Assembly (NCBI RefSeq): GCF_001679925.1
Contig: NZ_LYUZ01000001.1
Location: forward strand, 338,210 to 402,209
DNA from: Leisingera sp. JC1
GTDB taxonomy: Bacteria > Pseudomonadota > Alphaproteobacteria > Rhodobacterales > Rhodobacteraceae
Direction: 5' to 3'
DNA length: 64,000 nucleotides
The position numbers and the translations under genes are program-made. Below the pieces are notes generated by a model, which was given only the letters and a program-made list of their open reading frames with translations, made no database searches and was not told the DNA's origin. This document shows, one piece after another, positions 7,970 through 16,463 of this stretch (its first letter is position 1; each line of letters starts with the position of its first letter).

Positions 7970-8893
7970 TCAATGGCCTCCGGGGGCACCGAGCGAGAAC
8001 AGCTCGGAGGGTTGCAGCAACAGGTCGAGGCCCAGTTTCACACAAACAACAATCACCATCAGCGCCAGCAGGATGCGCAGTTGTTCCGCCTTCAGGTAGA
8101 CGCCGATGCGGGTGCCGATCTGGGCGCCGACAACGCCGCCGATCAGCAGGAGAACCGCCAGCACGATGTCCACGGTATAGTTGGTGGTGGCGTGCAGCAT
8201 GGTGGTGAAGCCAGTGACCAGAATGATCTGGAACAATGAAGTGCCGACGACCACCTTGGTCGGCATTCCGAGGATGTAGATCATCGCAGGCACCATGATG
8301 AAACCGCCGCCGACACCCATGATCGCGGCCAGGATACCAACGCAGACGCCGACCAGAATGGGCGGGATCACCGAGATATAGAGGCCGGAGGTGCGGAACC
8401 GCATCTTGAACGGCAGCGCATGCACCCAGCCGCGCTGGCGGCGCGGGGCAGGGGCGGTTCCGCCTGCCTTCTTGGATTTGCGGATCGCGTTCAGGCTTTC
8501 GATGAACATCAGACCGCCGACCACGCCCAGGAAGACGACGTAGCAGAGCTTGACCAGCAGATCGACCTGACCCAGCGCCTTGAGGTAGTTGAATACCACA
8601 ACCCCCAGCGCCGCGCCCATCAGGCCGCCGGCCTGCAGCACCAGGCCCATCTTGATATCGACCGTCCGCCTTCGGAAATGCGCCAGCACGCCGGAGAAGG
8701 AGGAGGCGACAATCTGGTTCGCCTCTGTCGCCACCGCCACCGCAGGCGGGATGCCGATGAAAAACAAAAGCGGCGTCATCAGGAAGCCGCCGCCAACTCC
8801 GAACATGCCCGAGAGAACCCCGACCATTCCCCCAAGGCCCAGGAGAAGGAAGGCATTCACTGAGACCTCAGCTATGGGAAGGTATATCTGCAT
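7970..8893 (-). CDS. Sulfite exporter TauE/SafE-family permease (copy A)
   Basis: 307 aa polytopic inner-membrane protein with the two repeats typical of TauE/SafE, each containing a glycine-rich motif: GMFGVGGGFLMTPLL near residue 30 and AAIMGVGGGFIMVPA near 195. The family exports or moves sulfite, sulfoacetate or related small anions. It is followed after one base by the TIGR02186 gene, and a close paralogue lies 124 bp upstream on the same strand. The substrate is not determinable. Taurine or sulfonate catabolism is the common family context, but no such enzyme is adjacent here. Confidence 0.85.
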   Translation of the reverse strand: MQIYLPIAEVSVNAFLLLGLGGMVGVLSGMFGVGGGFLMTPLLFFIGIPPAVAVATEANQIVASSFSGVLAHFRRRTVDIKMGLVLQAGGLMGAALGVVVFNYLKALGQVDLLVKLCYVVFLGVVGGLMFIESLNAIRKSKKAGGTAPAPRRQRGWVHALPFKMRFRTSGLYISVIPPILVGVCVGILAAIMGVGGGFIMVPAMIYILGMPTKVVVGTSLFQIILVTGFTTMLHATTNYTVDIVLAVLLLIGGVVGAQIGTRIGVYLKAEQLRILLALMVIVVCVKLGLDLLLQPSELFSLGAPGGH

Positions 8894-9017
8894 GTTCTTT
8901 GTTAGACCGCAGTCATATCAAAAATCAATGATCTATGCCGCTCTGCAGCGTGCAGGACTGATTTGCCGTTGCAAACTGGACTTATTGCTGCCTGAGGTCC
9001 TGCCGCATTTGCCTGCA

Positions 9018-9941
9018 TCAGGGCAGGTTCAGAACGGTCAGGGAAAACAGGTCGGCCGGTTCCAGCAGCAGTTCAAACCCGATCTTGACGGAGACCGACA
9101 GCACCAGAAGGGCCAGCAGCACCCGCAGTTGCTCCGCCTTCAGCTTGGCGCCGATCACGGTGCCGAGCTGAGCGCCGGCAACGCCGCCGATCAGCAGGAA
9201 CAGCGCCAGCACCACGTCGACGGTGTAGTTGGTGGTGGCGTGCATCACTGTGGTGAAGCCGGCGACAAAGATTATCTGGAACAGCGAAGTGCCGATCACC
9301 ACCTTGGTCGGCATGCCGAGGATGTAGATCATTGCAGGCACCATGATGAAGCCGCCGCCGACACCCATGATCGCCGACAGGATGCCAACGCCAAAGCCGA
9401 CCAGTGCTGGCGGGATCACGGAGATATAGAGCCCGGACGCCTTGAACCGCATCTTGTAGGGCAGGGCATGCACCCAGGACCGCTGGCGCCGCTTATAGGC
9501 AGGGGCACCGCCGGCCTGGCGTGCCCTGCGGATGGCGTTGACGCTTTCGACGAACATCAATGCGCCGATCACACCGAGGAACAGCACATAGCAGAGCTGC
9601 ACCGCCAGATCGACCTGGCCCAGCTGCTTGAGCCAGTTGAAAACCGCCATCCCCAGAGCAGCCCCCATGAGGCCTCCGCCCAGCAGCACATAGCCCATCT
9701 TCAGATCCACGGTGCGGCGCCGGAAATGCGCCATCAGGCCTGACACCGACGAGGCGACAACCTGGTTGGCTGATGTGGCCACTGCAACCCCCGGAGGGAT
9801 GCCGATCAGGAACAGGAGCGGTGTGATCAGGAAGCCGCCGCCTACTCCGAACATACCGGACAAAACCCCTACGGCGCCACCGATGCCAAGGAGCAGCAAA
9901 AAGTTGACCGAAACCTCGGCGATGGGGAGGAAGATGTGCAT
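9018..9941 (-). CDS. Sulfite exporter TauE/SafE-family permease (copy B)
   Basis: 307 aa, the same length as copy A and clearly a tandem duplicate. In the first 83 residues I count 15 differences. Both glycine-rich motifs are retained (GMFGVGGGFLITPLL, SAIMGVGGGFIMVPA). It is the promoter-proximal gene of this minus-strand group. The C-terminal tail after the last helix differs most from copy A. Retention of two complete copies suggests different substrates or dosage rather than decay. Confidence 0.85.
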   Translation of the reverse strand: MHIFLPIAEVSVNFLLLLGIGGAVGVLSGMFGVGGGFLITPLLFLIGIPPGVAVATSANQVVASSVSGLMAHFRRRTVDLKMGYVLLGGGLMGAALGMAVFNWLKQLGQVDLAVQLCYVLFLGVIGALMFVESVNAIRRARQAGGAPAYKRRQRSWVHALPYKMRFKASGLYISVIPPALVGFGVGILSAIMGVGGGFIMVPAMIYILGMPTKVVIGTSLFQIIFVAGFTTVMHATTNYTVDVVLALFLLIGGVAGAQLGTVIGAKLKAEQLRVLLALLVLSVSVKIGFELLLEPADLFSLTVLNLP

Positions 9942-10087
9942 GACGTCTTACAGCAACTGCGATGCGCGCGGTCAACCGGCTGGGCGGCACTGCAGGGGAC
10001 AGGACCGACAGGGTGCAGGGAACTGGACCTAAGGGCGGATGCTCCTGCGCCAGCAGAAGAAGGGCATGGCCCTTCGCCTTGGCAGCC

Positions 10088-10117
10088 TTGGGCCAGGCGC
10101 TGCACTTCGTGCAGCGC
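10088..10117. repeat. GCGC palindromic repeat, copy 2
   Basis: TTGGGCC (10088-10094) is followed by GCGCTGCAC (10097-10105), loop TTC, and GTGCAGCGC (10109-10117). It lies in the 377-bp gap 9942-10318 between the BMP-transporter permease and TauE copy B. Apart from this repeat and the terminator near 10,270, nothing else is visible in that gap. Confidence 0.7.
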
Positions 10118-10263
10118 TGAGGCTTTCCGCCGCAAAGCTTCTGAGGACCAGGGTGCCGGTTAGAGGGCCACTCCGATTGTTCGCTCGCCTTTGCCGTATC
10201 AAGGGTGAATGGCGCCTGTGCGCCGCTGCTGGCGGCCCCTGACCCGGAAAAAAACGGGGGGCT

Positions 10264-10297
10264 GGAAAGAGAAACGCCCGGCACAGGGCCGGGCGTT
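10264..10297 (-). terminator. Intrinsic terminator of the BMP-type ABC operon
   Basis: AACGCCCGGC (10273-10282) pairs with GCCGGGCGTT (10288-10297). On the minus strand the stem is followed by a T/C-rich run (TTTCTCTTTCC). It lies about 20 bp after the stop of the last permease gene, so it ends the five-gene transporter operon. Confidence 0.8.
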
Positions 10298-10318
10298 CTG
10301 CTGCTTCTGGCGCTGTGC

Positions 10319-11284
10319 TTAACGCTCTTTCACATATGGCTCGCCGCCGGCCCGCGGCGGGATCGCCTTGCCGACGAAACCGGCGAGGATCACCACCGTC
10401 AGCACATAAGGCAGCGCGTCCATTGCCTGCACTGGGATAGTGATGCCGCCGAGCTCGATGTTCTGGAACCGCAGTGCGATGGCTTGCAGCAGTCCGAACA
10501 GCAGGCAGGCACCCATTGCGTGCCAGGGCCGCCACTTGGCAAAGATCAGTGCCGCCAGGGCGATGAAGCCGCGGCCTGCGGTCATGTCCTTGACAAAACC
10601 CGCCTGCAGCGCGGTCGCCAGATAGGCGCCGGCAATGCCGCACAGCAGGCCGCAGATCATCACGGCCGCATAGCGCAGGCCGACAACCGAGACGCCCGCG
10701 GTGTCCACGGCGGCAGGGTTTTCGCCGACCGCTCGCAGGCGCAGGCCAAATCGCGTGCGGAACAGCACCCACCAGGTCGCGGGCACGGCCAGGAATGCTA
10801 TGTAGACCAGGATCGAATGGCCCGAGAGCAGCTCAGAATAGACCGGACCCAGAACCGGCACGCCGGAAAGGCTGTCGGCAAAAGGCAGATCAAACGGTGT
10901 GAAGCGCCCGCCGCCGATGAGCGATGGCGTGCGGCCGCCCTGCTGGAACCAGTCCTGGGCGATCAGCACCGTCATGCCAGCAGCCAGGAAGTTGATCGCC
11001 ACACCGGAGATCAGCTGGTTGCCGCGGAAAGTGATCGAGGCCACCCCGTGCAGCCCCGCCAGCAGCAGCGAGGAGCCTATGCCCGCAAGCAGCCCCAGCC
11101 AGACATTGCCGGTGGCCGCAGCCACGGCGGCAGAGAAGAAGGCGGCCATCAGCATCTTGCCTTCAAGGCCGATGTCGAAAATGCCCGCACGCTCCGAGAA
11201 CAGACCGGCCAGACAAGCCAGCAGCAAGGGAGTGGCCAGGCGGACGGTGGAGTCGAGCAGTTGGATAATCGTCAGGAAATCCAT
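10319..11284 (-). CDS. Nucleoside-type ABC transporter permease (YufQ-like)
   Basis: 321 aa inner-membrane permease of the branched-chain/ribose superfamily, with about eight hydrophobic segments. The diagnostic stretch SERAGIFDIGLEGKMLMAAFF lies near residues 30-50. With the neighbouring permease it forms the channel of a BMP-dependent importer, a type usually specific for nucleosides or purines. It overlaps the upstream permease by one base (TGATG) and is the last gene of the operon, followed by an intrinsic terminator. The pair of dissimilar permeases is normal for this transporter class. Confidence 0.88.
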   Translation of the reverse strand: MDFLTIIQLLDSTVRLATPLLLACLAGLFSERAGIFDIGLEGKMLMAAFFSAAVAAATGNVWLGLLAGIGSSLLLAGLHGVASITFRGNQLISGVAINFLAAGMTVLIAQDWFQQGGRTPSLIGGGRFTPFDLPFADSLSGVPVLGPVYSELLSGHSILVYIAFLAVPATWWVLFRTRFGLRLRAVGENPAAVDTAGVSVVGLRYAAVMICGLLCGIAGAYLATALQAGFVKDMTAGRGFIALAALIFAKWRPWHAMGACLLFGLLQAIALRFQNIELGGITIPVQAMDALPYVLTVVILAGFVGKAIPPRAGGEPYVKER

Positions 11285-12378
11285 CAGTTCTGCCCCTTCC
11301 GCATCGCCAGGAAGATCCGCTCCAGCGGCATCCGCACCATGTTGTCGAGCGCGCCGGTGAACAGGATCACCAGCGCCTGGATCACCACGATCAGCTCCCG
11401 CGGGATCGAGGTCCAGAGCGCCAGCTCGGCGCCGCCCTGGTAGAGGAAGCCGAACAGGATCGCGGCCAGGAACACGCCGAACGGGTGATTGCGGCCCATC
11501 AGCGCCACCGCGATGCCGATGAAACCGGCGCCTTCGGTGGCGTTCAGCACCAGCCGCTCCGCCTCGCCCATTACGTTGTTCACGGCCATCATCCCGGCCA
11601 GCGCGCCGGAGATCAGCATCGCGATCATGATGGTGCGCACAGAGGAGATGCCGGCATAACGCGCGCCCGGCTCCGATTTGCCCAAGCTGCGGATTTCATA
11701 CCCCAGCGGCGTGCGCCAGATCAGCAGCCAGACAAACAGGCAGGCGCCGACGGCCACCAGCAGGCTGACGTTTGCCGGTGCCGATTTCGAAAACTCGATC
11801 CCGATCGGCGCCAGCAGCTCATGCAAAGACGGCAGGTGCACCGCCTCAGGGAAGCGTTCGGTGGCCGGGTCCATCGAGCCTTCGGGACGCAGCAGGTTGA
11901 CCAGCACGTAGTTCAGCACCGCCGCGGCGATGAAGTTGAACATGATGGTGGTGATCACAATGTGGCTGCCGCGCTTAGCCTGCAGATAGGCTGGGACCGC
12001 GGCCCAGGCGGCACCAAACAGGCCTGCGCCGAGGGCGGCAAAGAGCAGCGCCAGCGTCCAATGCGGCCAAGGGATCAGCAGGCAGACCAGCGCGACGCCA
12101 AGCCCGCCCAGCATCGCCTGGCCCTCGCCGCCGATGTTGAACAGACCCGCATGGGCGGCAATGGCCACTGCCAGGCCGGTGAACATGAAATTGGTGGCGT
12201 AATAGAGCGTGTAGCCCCAGCCATAGGTGGAGCCCAAAGCGCCATCGACCATCAGCTTGACCGCAGCTACCGGGTCTTCGCCAATCCCGAGGATCACCAG
12301 GGCAGACAGGATCGCGGCCAGGAAAAGGCTGATCAGAGGGATCAGGACCACATCGGCCCATTTCGGCATCTTGTCCAT
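11284..12378 (-). CDS. Nucleoside-type ABC transporter permease (YufP-like)
   Basis: 364 aa permease with about ten hydrophobic segments. It has the family block AAHAGLFNIGGEGQAMLGGLG (about 95-115), which parallels the sequence in its partner permease, and a second conserved loop RSLGKSEPGARYAGIS. It begins directly after the ATPase stop and overlaps the next permease by one base, so all three are translated together. It is predicted to import purine nucleosides or a similar ligand with the BMP-family binding protein encoded upstream. Confidence 0.88.
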   Translation of the reverse strand: MDKMPKWADVVLIPLISLFLAAILSALVILGIGEDPVAAVKLMVDGALGSTYGWGYTLYYATNFMFTGLAVAIAAHAGLFNIGGEGQAMLGGLGVALVCLLIPWPHWTLALLFAALGAGLFGAAWAAVPAYLQAKRGSHIVITTIMFNFIAAAVLNYVLVNLLRPEGSMDPATERFPEAVHLPSLHELLAPIGIEFSKSAPANVSLLVAVGACLFVWLLIWRTPLGYEIRSLGKSEPGARYAGISSVRTIMIAMLISGALAGMMAVNNVMGEAERLVLNATEGAGFIGIAVALMGRNHPFGVFLAAILFGFLYQGGAELALWTSIPRELIVVIQALVILFTGALDNMVRMPLERIFLAMRKGQN

Positions 12379-13908
12379 TTACGCGGCCTCCCCCGCGACA
12401 CCGGCCATCATCAGGCCCAGTTCTTTTTCATCGGTCTGATCCGCCGGGCGCTCGCCCATGATCATGCCGTCAAACATCACCGCAACCCGGTCCGCGAGCG
12501 ACAGGATTTCCTCCAGCTCGACCGAGACCAGCAGGATCGCCTTGCCCTGGTCGCGCAGCTCGACGATCTGCTTGTGAATGAATTCGATGGCGCCGATGTC
12601 CACACCGCGGGTCGGCTGGCCCACCAGCAAGAGGTCGGGGTTGCGCTCTATCTCGCGGGCCACGACGATTTTCTGCTGGTTGCCGCCGGAGAAATTCTTG
12701 GCCGCCAGCCAGGGATCGGGCGGGCGGACGTCGAATTTCTCCATCTTGGCCTCGGTATCGGCGCGCAAAGCGGTGTTGTTCATCAGCACGCCGTTCTTAT
12801 AGGCCGGATCCCGGTGGTAGCCAAAGGCGACGTTCTCCCAGGCGTGGAAGTCCATGATCAGGCCTTCGCGCTGGCGGTCCTCCGGCACATGGCCGACATG
12901 GGCCTCACGCCGCGCGGCGGCGTCCGAACCCAGTCCCTGCAGGGGCAGGGGATTGCCGTGCAGTTTGATACTGCCGGTTCCGGGGCGCATGCCGCCCAGT
13001 ACCTCCAAAAGCTCCGACTGGCCGTTACCTGCAACGCCGGCGATGCCAACGATCTCGCCTGCACGGACGGTGAGGTCGATGCCCTTGACGCGCTCGACCC
13101 CGGCGCTGTCCACTACCCGCAGGTTCTCGATCTCCAGGATCGGGGCGCCGGGCTGGGCGGGCACTTTGTCAACGCGCAGCAAGACCTTGCGGCCCACCAT
13201 CAGCTCGGCCAGATGCTCGGGGCTGGTCTCAGCCGTTTTGACAGTCGCGGTCATCTGGCCGCGGCGCATGACGGATACTGTGTCGGTATATTCCATGATC
13301 TCCCGCAGCTTGTGGGTGATCAGGATGATGGTCTTGCCTTCGGCGCGCAGCCGGTCGAGGATGCGGAAAAGCTGGTCAGCCTCGGAGGGCGTCAGCACGC
13401 CGGTCGGCTCATCCAGGATCAGGATCTCGGCCTTGCGGTAGAGCGCCTTGAGGATTTCCACACGCTGCTGCATGCCAACGCCGATCTCGTCGATGCGGGC
13501 GTCGGGGTCCACGAACAGCTCGTATTCCTCTTCCAGCGCCTTCAGCTCCTTGCGGGCGCGGCGCAGCGACGGCATCAGCATGCCGCTGTCCTCAGCCCCC
13601 AGGACGATGTTTTCCAGCACGGTGAAGTTTTCCACCAGTTTGAAGTGCTGGAACACCATGCCGATGCCTGCGGCAATTGCTGCCTGGCTGTCCGGGATCG
13701 CGGTGCGCTTGCCCTTGATCCAGACTTCGCCTTTGTCGGCCTTGTAGAAACCATAGAGGATCGACATCAGCGTCGACTTGCCCGCGCCGTTTTCACCGAT
13801 GATGCCGTGAATGGTGCCGGGGGCGACGCTGATGGAAATGTCCTTGTTTGCCTGGACCGGGCCAAAGGCTTTGGAAATGCCTTTGAGTTCGATGGCGGGG
13901 GCGGTCAA
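12379..13908 (-). CDS. Double-domain ABC transporter ATPase (YufO-like)
   Basis: 509 aa with two ABC domains in tandem, as in sugar and nucleoside importers. The first domain has Walker A GENGAGKST (38-46). The second has the degenerate GVAGNGQSE (about 293) and the signature FSGGNQQKIVVA, with LLVGQPTRGVDIGA after it. The start is a TTG that overlaps the TGA of the upstream NTF2-like gene. GGGAG lies at a proper distance, and no ATG occurs before the first conserved strand. The rare start and overlap suggest translational coupling to the small upstream protein. Confidence 0.9.
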   Translation of the reverse strand: MTAPAIELKGISKAFGPVQANKDISISVAPGTIHGIIGENGAGKSTLMSILYGFYKADKGEVWIKGKRTAIPDSQAAIAAGIGMVFQHFKLVENFTVLENIVLGAEDSGMLMPSLRRARKELKALEEEYELFVDPDARIDEIGVGMQQRVEILKALYRKAEILILDEPTGVLTPSEADQLFRILDRLRAEGKTIILITHKLREIMEYTDTVSVMRRGQMTATVKTAETSPEHLAELMVGRKVLLRVDKVPAQPGAPILEIENLRVVDSAGVERVKGIDLTVRAGEIVGIAGVAGNGQSELLEVLGGMRPGTGSIKLHGNPLPLQGLGSDAAARREAHVGHVPEDRQREGLIMDFHAWENVAFGYHRDPAYKNGVLMNNTALRADTEAKMEKFDVRPPDPWLAAKNFSGGNQQKIVVAREIERNPDLLLVGQPTRGVDIGAIEFIHKQIVELRDQGKAILLVSVELEEILSLADRVAVMFDGMIMGERPADQTDEKELGLMMAGVAGEAA

Positions 13909-14258
13909 TCGGGCTCTCCCATGCCTGTAAATCCGATCAGCCGCACCACCTTGCCGTCCTTCAGATCGGCAAAATACTGTCCGCGCACCATGCGTTTTCC
14001 GTCTTTTTCGAAATCCACCGTGGCGCGTGCGTGGCCGTGGTGCTCGGAAACGGCAACCACTTTGGCCGCGGCGCCCGGCATCATCGCGCTGAACTGCGCA
14101 ATGTATTCCAGGTAGGCATCGCGGGTGGTTATGGGGGCAGGGGTGTTGGGATCGGAGTAATAAAAACCGGACCCGATGGCCGCGTCCGTTTGTGCGGCGC
14201 GCGTTTCGGGCGATGGGTCGCCCCAGGCCGCAAACAGAATATGAAGTGAATCCGTCAT
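13905..14258 (-). CDS. SnoaL/NTF2-like small protein inside the BMP operon
   Basis: 117 aa alpha+beta-barrel-type protein. Recognisable SnoaL-like features are the N-terminal helix with FAAWGD, the central TRDAYLEYIAQF helix and terminal strands with GRVLRLIGF-like content. No catalytic residues can be assigned. It lies between the binding-protein gene (17-bp gap) and the ATPase gene (overlapping stop/start), so it belongs to the transporter operon. It could bind or isomerise the imported ligand, or merely be a conserved passenger. Confidence 0.65.
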   Translation of the reverse strand: MTDSLHILFAAWGDPSPETRAAQTDAAIGSGFYYSDPNTPAPITTRDAYLEYIAQFSAMMPGAAAKVVAVSEHHGHARATVDFEKDGKRMVRGQYFADLKDGKVVRLIGFTGMGEPD

Positions 14259-14275
14259 GGCCTGGGGCTTTCTTC

Positions 14276-15271
14276 TTAGAAGCTCAGAGCAGGGCAGCTG
14301 TCATCGGACATGTAGTCATGCACCTTGATCTCGCCCGAGGCGATCTTGGCAGCTGCCTCGTCCACCGCGGCCTGCATCTCGGCGGAGACCAGCGATGCGT
14401 TGTGCTCATCCATGGCATAGCCGACGCCGCCGTTGGCCAGACCCATGACCGAGAAGCCGGTCTCCATGTCCGGACCGTCCTGGAACGCCTCAAACACGGC
14501 GTTGCCGACCTTCTTGGTCATCGAGGTCAGAACCTGGCCCGGATGCAGGTGGTTCTGGTTGCTGTCGACGCCGATCGACAGGATGCCTTCGTCGGCCGCA
14601 GTCTGCAGCACGCCGACGCCGGTGCCGCCAGCCGCGGCATAGACCACGTCAGCACCCTGGCTGATTTGCGCTTTGGTCAGCTCCGAGCCTTTGACCGGGT
14701 CGTTCCAAGCCGCCGGGGTGGTGCCGGTCATGTTGGCGATCACTGTGGCATCCGGGTTGGCTGCCTTGACGCCCTCGGCGTAGCCGCAGGCAAACTTGCG
14801 GATCAGCGGGATGTCCATGCCGCCGATAAAGCCCACGGTGTTCGATTTGGACGCCATCGCGGCCATCATGCCAACCAAATAGGAGCCTTCATGTTCGTTA
14901 AAGACAACCGAGCGCACGTTGTCACCTTCGACAACCATGTCGATGATGGTGAATTTGGTGTCCGGATAGTCGGCAGCGACCTGGCCCAGGGCATCGGCAA
15001 AGGCAAAGCCGACCATCACGATCGGGTTGGCGCCGGCTTCGGCAAAGCGGCGCAGCGCCTGCTCGCGCTGGGCTTCCGACTGCAGTTCGATCTCGCGGTA
15101 GGTTTCGCCGGTCTCTTCGGCCCAGCGCTGGGCACCGCCGTGCGCGGCTTCGTTGAAGCTCTTGTCGAACTTGCCGCCCAGATCGAAGATCAGAGCCGGT
15201 TCCGCCAGCGCGGCACCTGCGGTCAGGGCCAGCGACGCGGCTGCGCCCATCAGCGGTTTCATCAGGGTCAT
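14276..15271 (-). CDS. BMP-family ABC transporter substrate-binding protein
   Basis: 331 aa periplasmic protein. A signal peptide (MTLMKPLMGAAASLALTAGA) ends near ALAEP. The mature N-terminus has the BMP motif (DLGGKFDKSFNEAA), followed by MVGFAFADALGQVA and later VVYAAAGGTGVGVLQ. The family binds purine nucleosides (Med/PnrA type) or, in some proteobacteria, other ligands. The start at 15271 is chosen because GGGAG lies just upstream and it gives a normal signal peptide; earlier in-frame codons are noncoding leader. It is the first gene of a five-gene operon: binding protein, NTF2-like, ATPase, permease, permease. Confidence 0.9.
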   Translation of the reverse strand: MTLMKPLMGAAASLALTAGAALAEPALIFDLGGKFDKSFNEAAHGGAQRWAEETGETYREIELQSEAQREQALRRFAEAGANPIVMVGFAFADALGQVAADYPDTKFTIIDMVVEGDNVRSVVFNEHEGSYLVGMMAAMASKSNTVGFIGGMDIPLIRKFACGYAEGVKAANPDATVIANMTGTTPAAWNDPVKGSELTKAQISQGADVVYAAAGGTGVGVLQTAADEGILSIGVDSNQNHLHPGQVLTSMTKKVGNAVFEAFQDGPDMETGFSVMGLANGGVGYAMDEHNASLVSAEMQAAVDEAAAKIASGEIKVHDYMSDDSCPALSF

Positions 15272-15304
15272 CAGGTTAACTCCCACTGTCATTATTTGTT
15301 GGAT

Positions 15305-15403
15305 GCAGCGGTGATTTTCCGCTGCCCGGCCCCGTTCAGGCCTTAGAGGGTGCGGCAATTTAGCCTGCAGGGCAGGGAGGGGGTCAACCGCTTTTTGACC
15401 AAA
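15305..15403 (-). promoter_or_regulatory. Upstream region of the BMP operon: hairpin and shared 12-mer
   Basis: GCAGCGG (15305-15311) and CCGCTGC (15319-15325) form a hairpin in the probable leader, 34 bp before the start codon. Further upstream, TTTTTGACCAAA at 15392-15403 is identical to 12 bases at 55509-55520, in front of another minus-strand gene. ACCA-AA-TGGT around 15399-15408 makes a short palindrome. A regulator site is inferred only. Confidence 0.35.
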
Positions 15404-15427
15404 TGGTGCGAAATCCGCGCAACTGGC

Positions 15428-15853
15428 CTAGCGTAAAGACTTTCTCATCAGGATTGCGTCCGCCGGATTAGCGTCTTTGCGGCGGTAATACCCCGCCCGG
15501 CGCCCGCATTCCGCGAATCCGCAAGCACGGTACAGTGCCTGCGCGGGCACGTTGTCTTCGGCGACTTCCAGAAACGCCTCCGCCGCGCCGCGCGCGTGGG
15601 CGGCTGATTCCCAATCCGCCATGCAGGCTCGGGCCAGTCCCTGCCGCTGATGGGCGGGGTCGGTGGCGATGGTCAGCAGTTCAGCTTCATCTGCGATTAC
15701 CCGCACCAGTGCAAAACAGCGGTCATCCCCGGCGGCAAAGACCAGCGGGCTGTCCAGCAGCGCGGCAAACTCCAGTGCCGACCACGGCCGCGACTGGGTG
15801 AAAGCGGCAGCATGGGCGGCAGCCATCGCTTCCGGTGTCAGCGGATCACTCAT
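15428..15853 (-). CDS. rimI: Ribosomal protein S18-alanine N-acetyltransferase (RimI-like)
   Basis: 141 aa GNAT protein. The acetyl-CoA-binding motif lies in ATDPAHQRQGLARACMADWE (about residues 79-98), followed by AFLEVAEDNVPAQALYRACGF, typical of RimI. It is encoded directly after tsaB with an eight-base overlap, a common tsaB-rimI arrangement. The start is ATG 15853; an in-frame TTG immediately upstream is not needed. RimI identity rests on context as much as sequence, because small GNAT proteins are hard to separate. Confidence 0.75.
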   Translation of the reverse strand: MSDPLTPEAMAAAHAAAFTQSRPWSALEFAALLDSPLVFAAGDDRCFALVRVIADEAELLTIATDPAHQRQGLARACMADWESAAHARGAAEAFLEVAEDNVPAQALYRACGFAECGRRAGYYRRKDANPADAILMRKSLR

Positions 15854-16442
15854 CAATCAGCGTCGGCGGCACGTCGCTGGAGGGGGCCGCATCAGCGGCG
15901 CGCAGATACAGCGGCGCGGGCGGTCCACCCGCTGTTTCAAACCGTGCGGCGGCAATGCGCGCAATGGCCTCGGCGATCCCGGCCGGACTTGCCTCGGGCG
16001 CAAACGCCAGCCCAGCACCGCGGGCGGCGTCCTCCGCCTCCTGACGCAGCATCAGACGCGGTGCCTCCCCTGGCAGGGCTGCATAGACCTGATCGCGCGG
16101 CGCAAGCACCGCGGGCAGGGTGCCCTCGGCGGCGCGGGCCTCAAACCCGTCGACGCCCACTGCCGGCACTTCCAGTCCCAGCGCCAGTCCGCGGGCGGCG
16201 GAGACCGCGATGCGGATGCCGGTGAAGTTTCCGGGGCCGATGCCCACGCCGATGGCCTCTAGGTCGGCCCAAACGGCACCGCCTTCGGCCAGCACCTCCT
16301 CCAGGAGCGGCATCAGCCGTTCGGCCTGGCCGCGGGACATTTCCTCCAGCCGGGAGGCCAGCAGGGTGTTGCCGCGCAGCAAAGCGGCCGCGCAATGCGC
16401 GGCCGATGTGTCAAATCCCAGAACCAGCGGTTCGGATGCCAT
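15846..16442 (-). CDS. tsaB: tRNA N6-threonylcarbamoyladenosine biosynthesis protein TsaB
   Basis: 198 aa ASKHA-fold protein. The N-terminus has LGFDTSAAHCAAALL and the central motif is GVGIGPGNFTGIRIAVSAARGLALG, diagnostic of TsaB (YeaZ). It acts as the scaffold and partner of TsaD in t6A37 modification of ANN-decoding tRNAs. It is shorter than enterobacterial TsaB at the C-terminus but complete in its core. It lies 21 bp after the NifU-like gene and overlaps rimI, so the three probably share a transcript. Confidence 0.9.
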   Translation of the reverse strand: MASEPLVLGFDTSAAHCAAALLRGNTLLASRLEEMSRGQAERLMPLLEEVLAEGGAVWADLEAIGVGIGPGNFTGIRIAVSAARGLALGLEVPAVGVDGFEARAAEGTLPAVLAPRDQVYAALPGEAPRLMLRQEAEDAARGAGLAFAPEASPAGIAEAIARIAAARFETAGGPPAPLYLRAADAAPSSDVPPTLIDE

Positions 16443-16463
16443 CAGATGTCCTTTCGCAGGTGG

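Noticed and set aside
11485-14115. 876-codon plus-strand open frame opposite the BMP-transporter genes
   Set aside because: It is antisense to three clearly homologous transporter genes, is rich in His, Gln and Arg as expected from a GC-rich complement, and has no recognisable domain.
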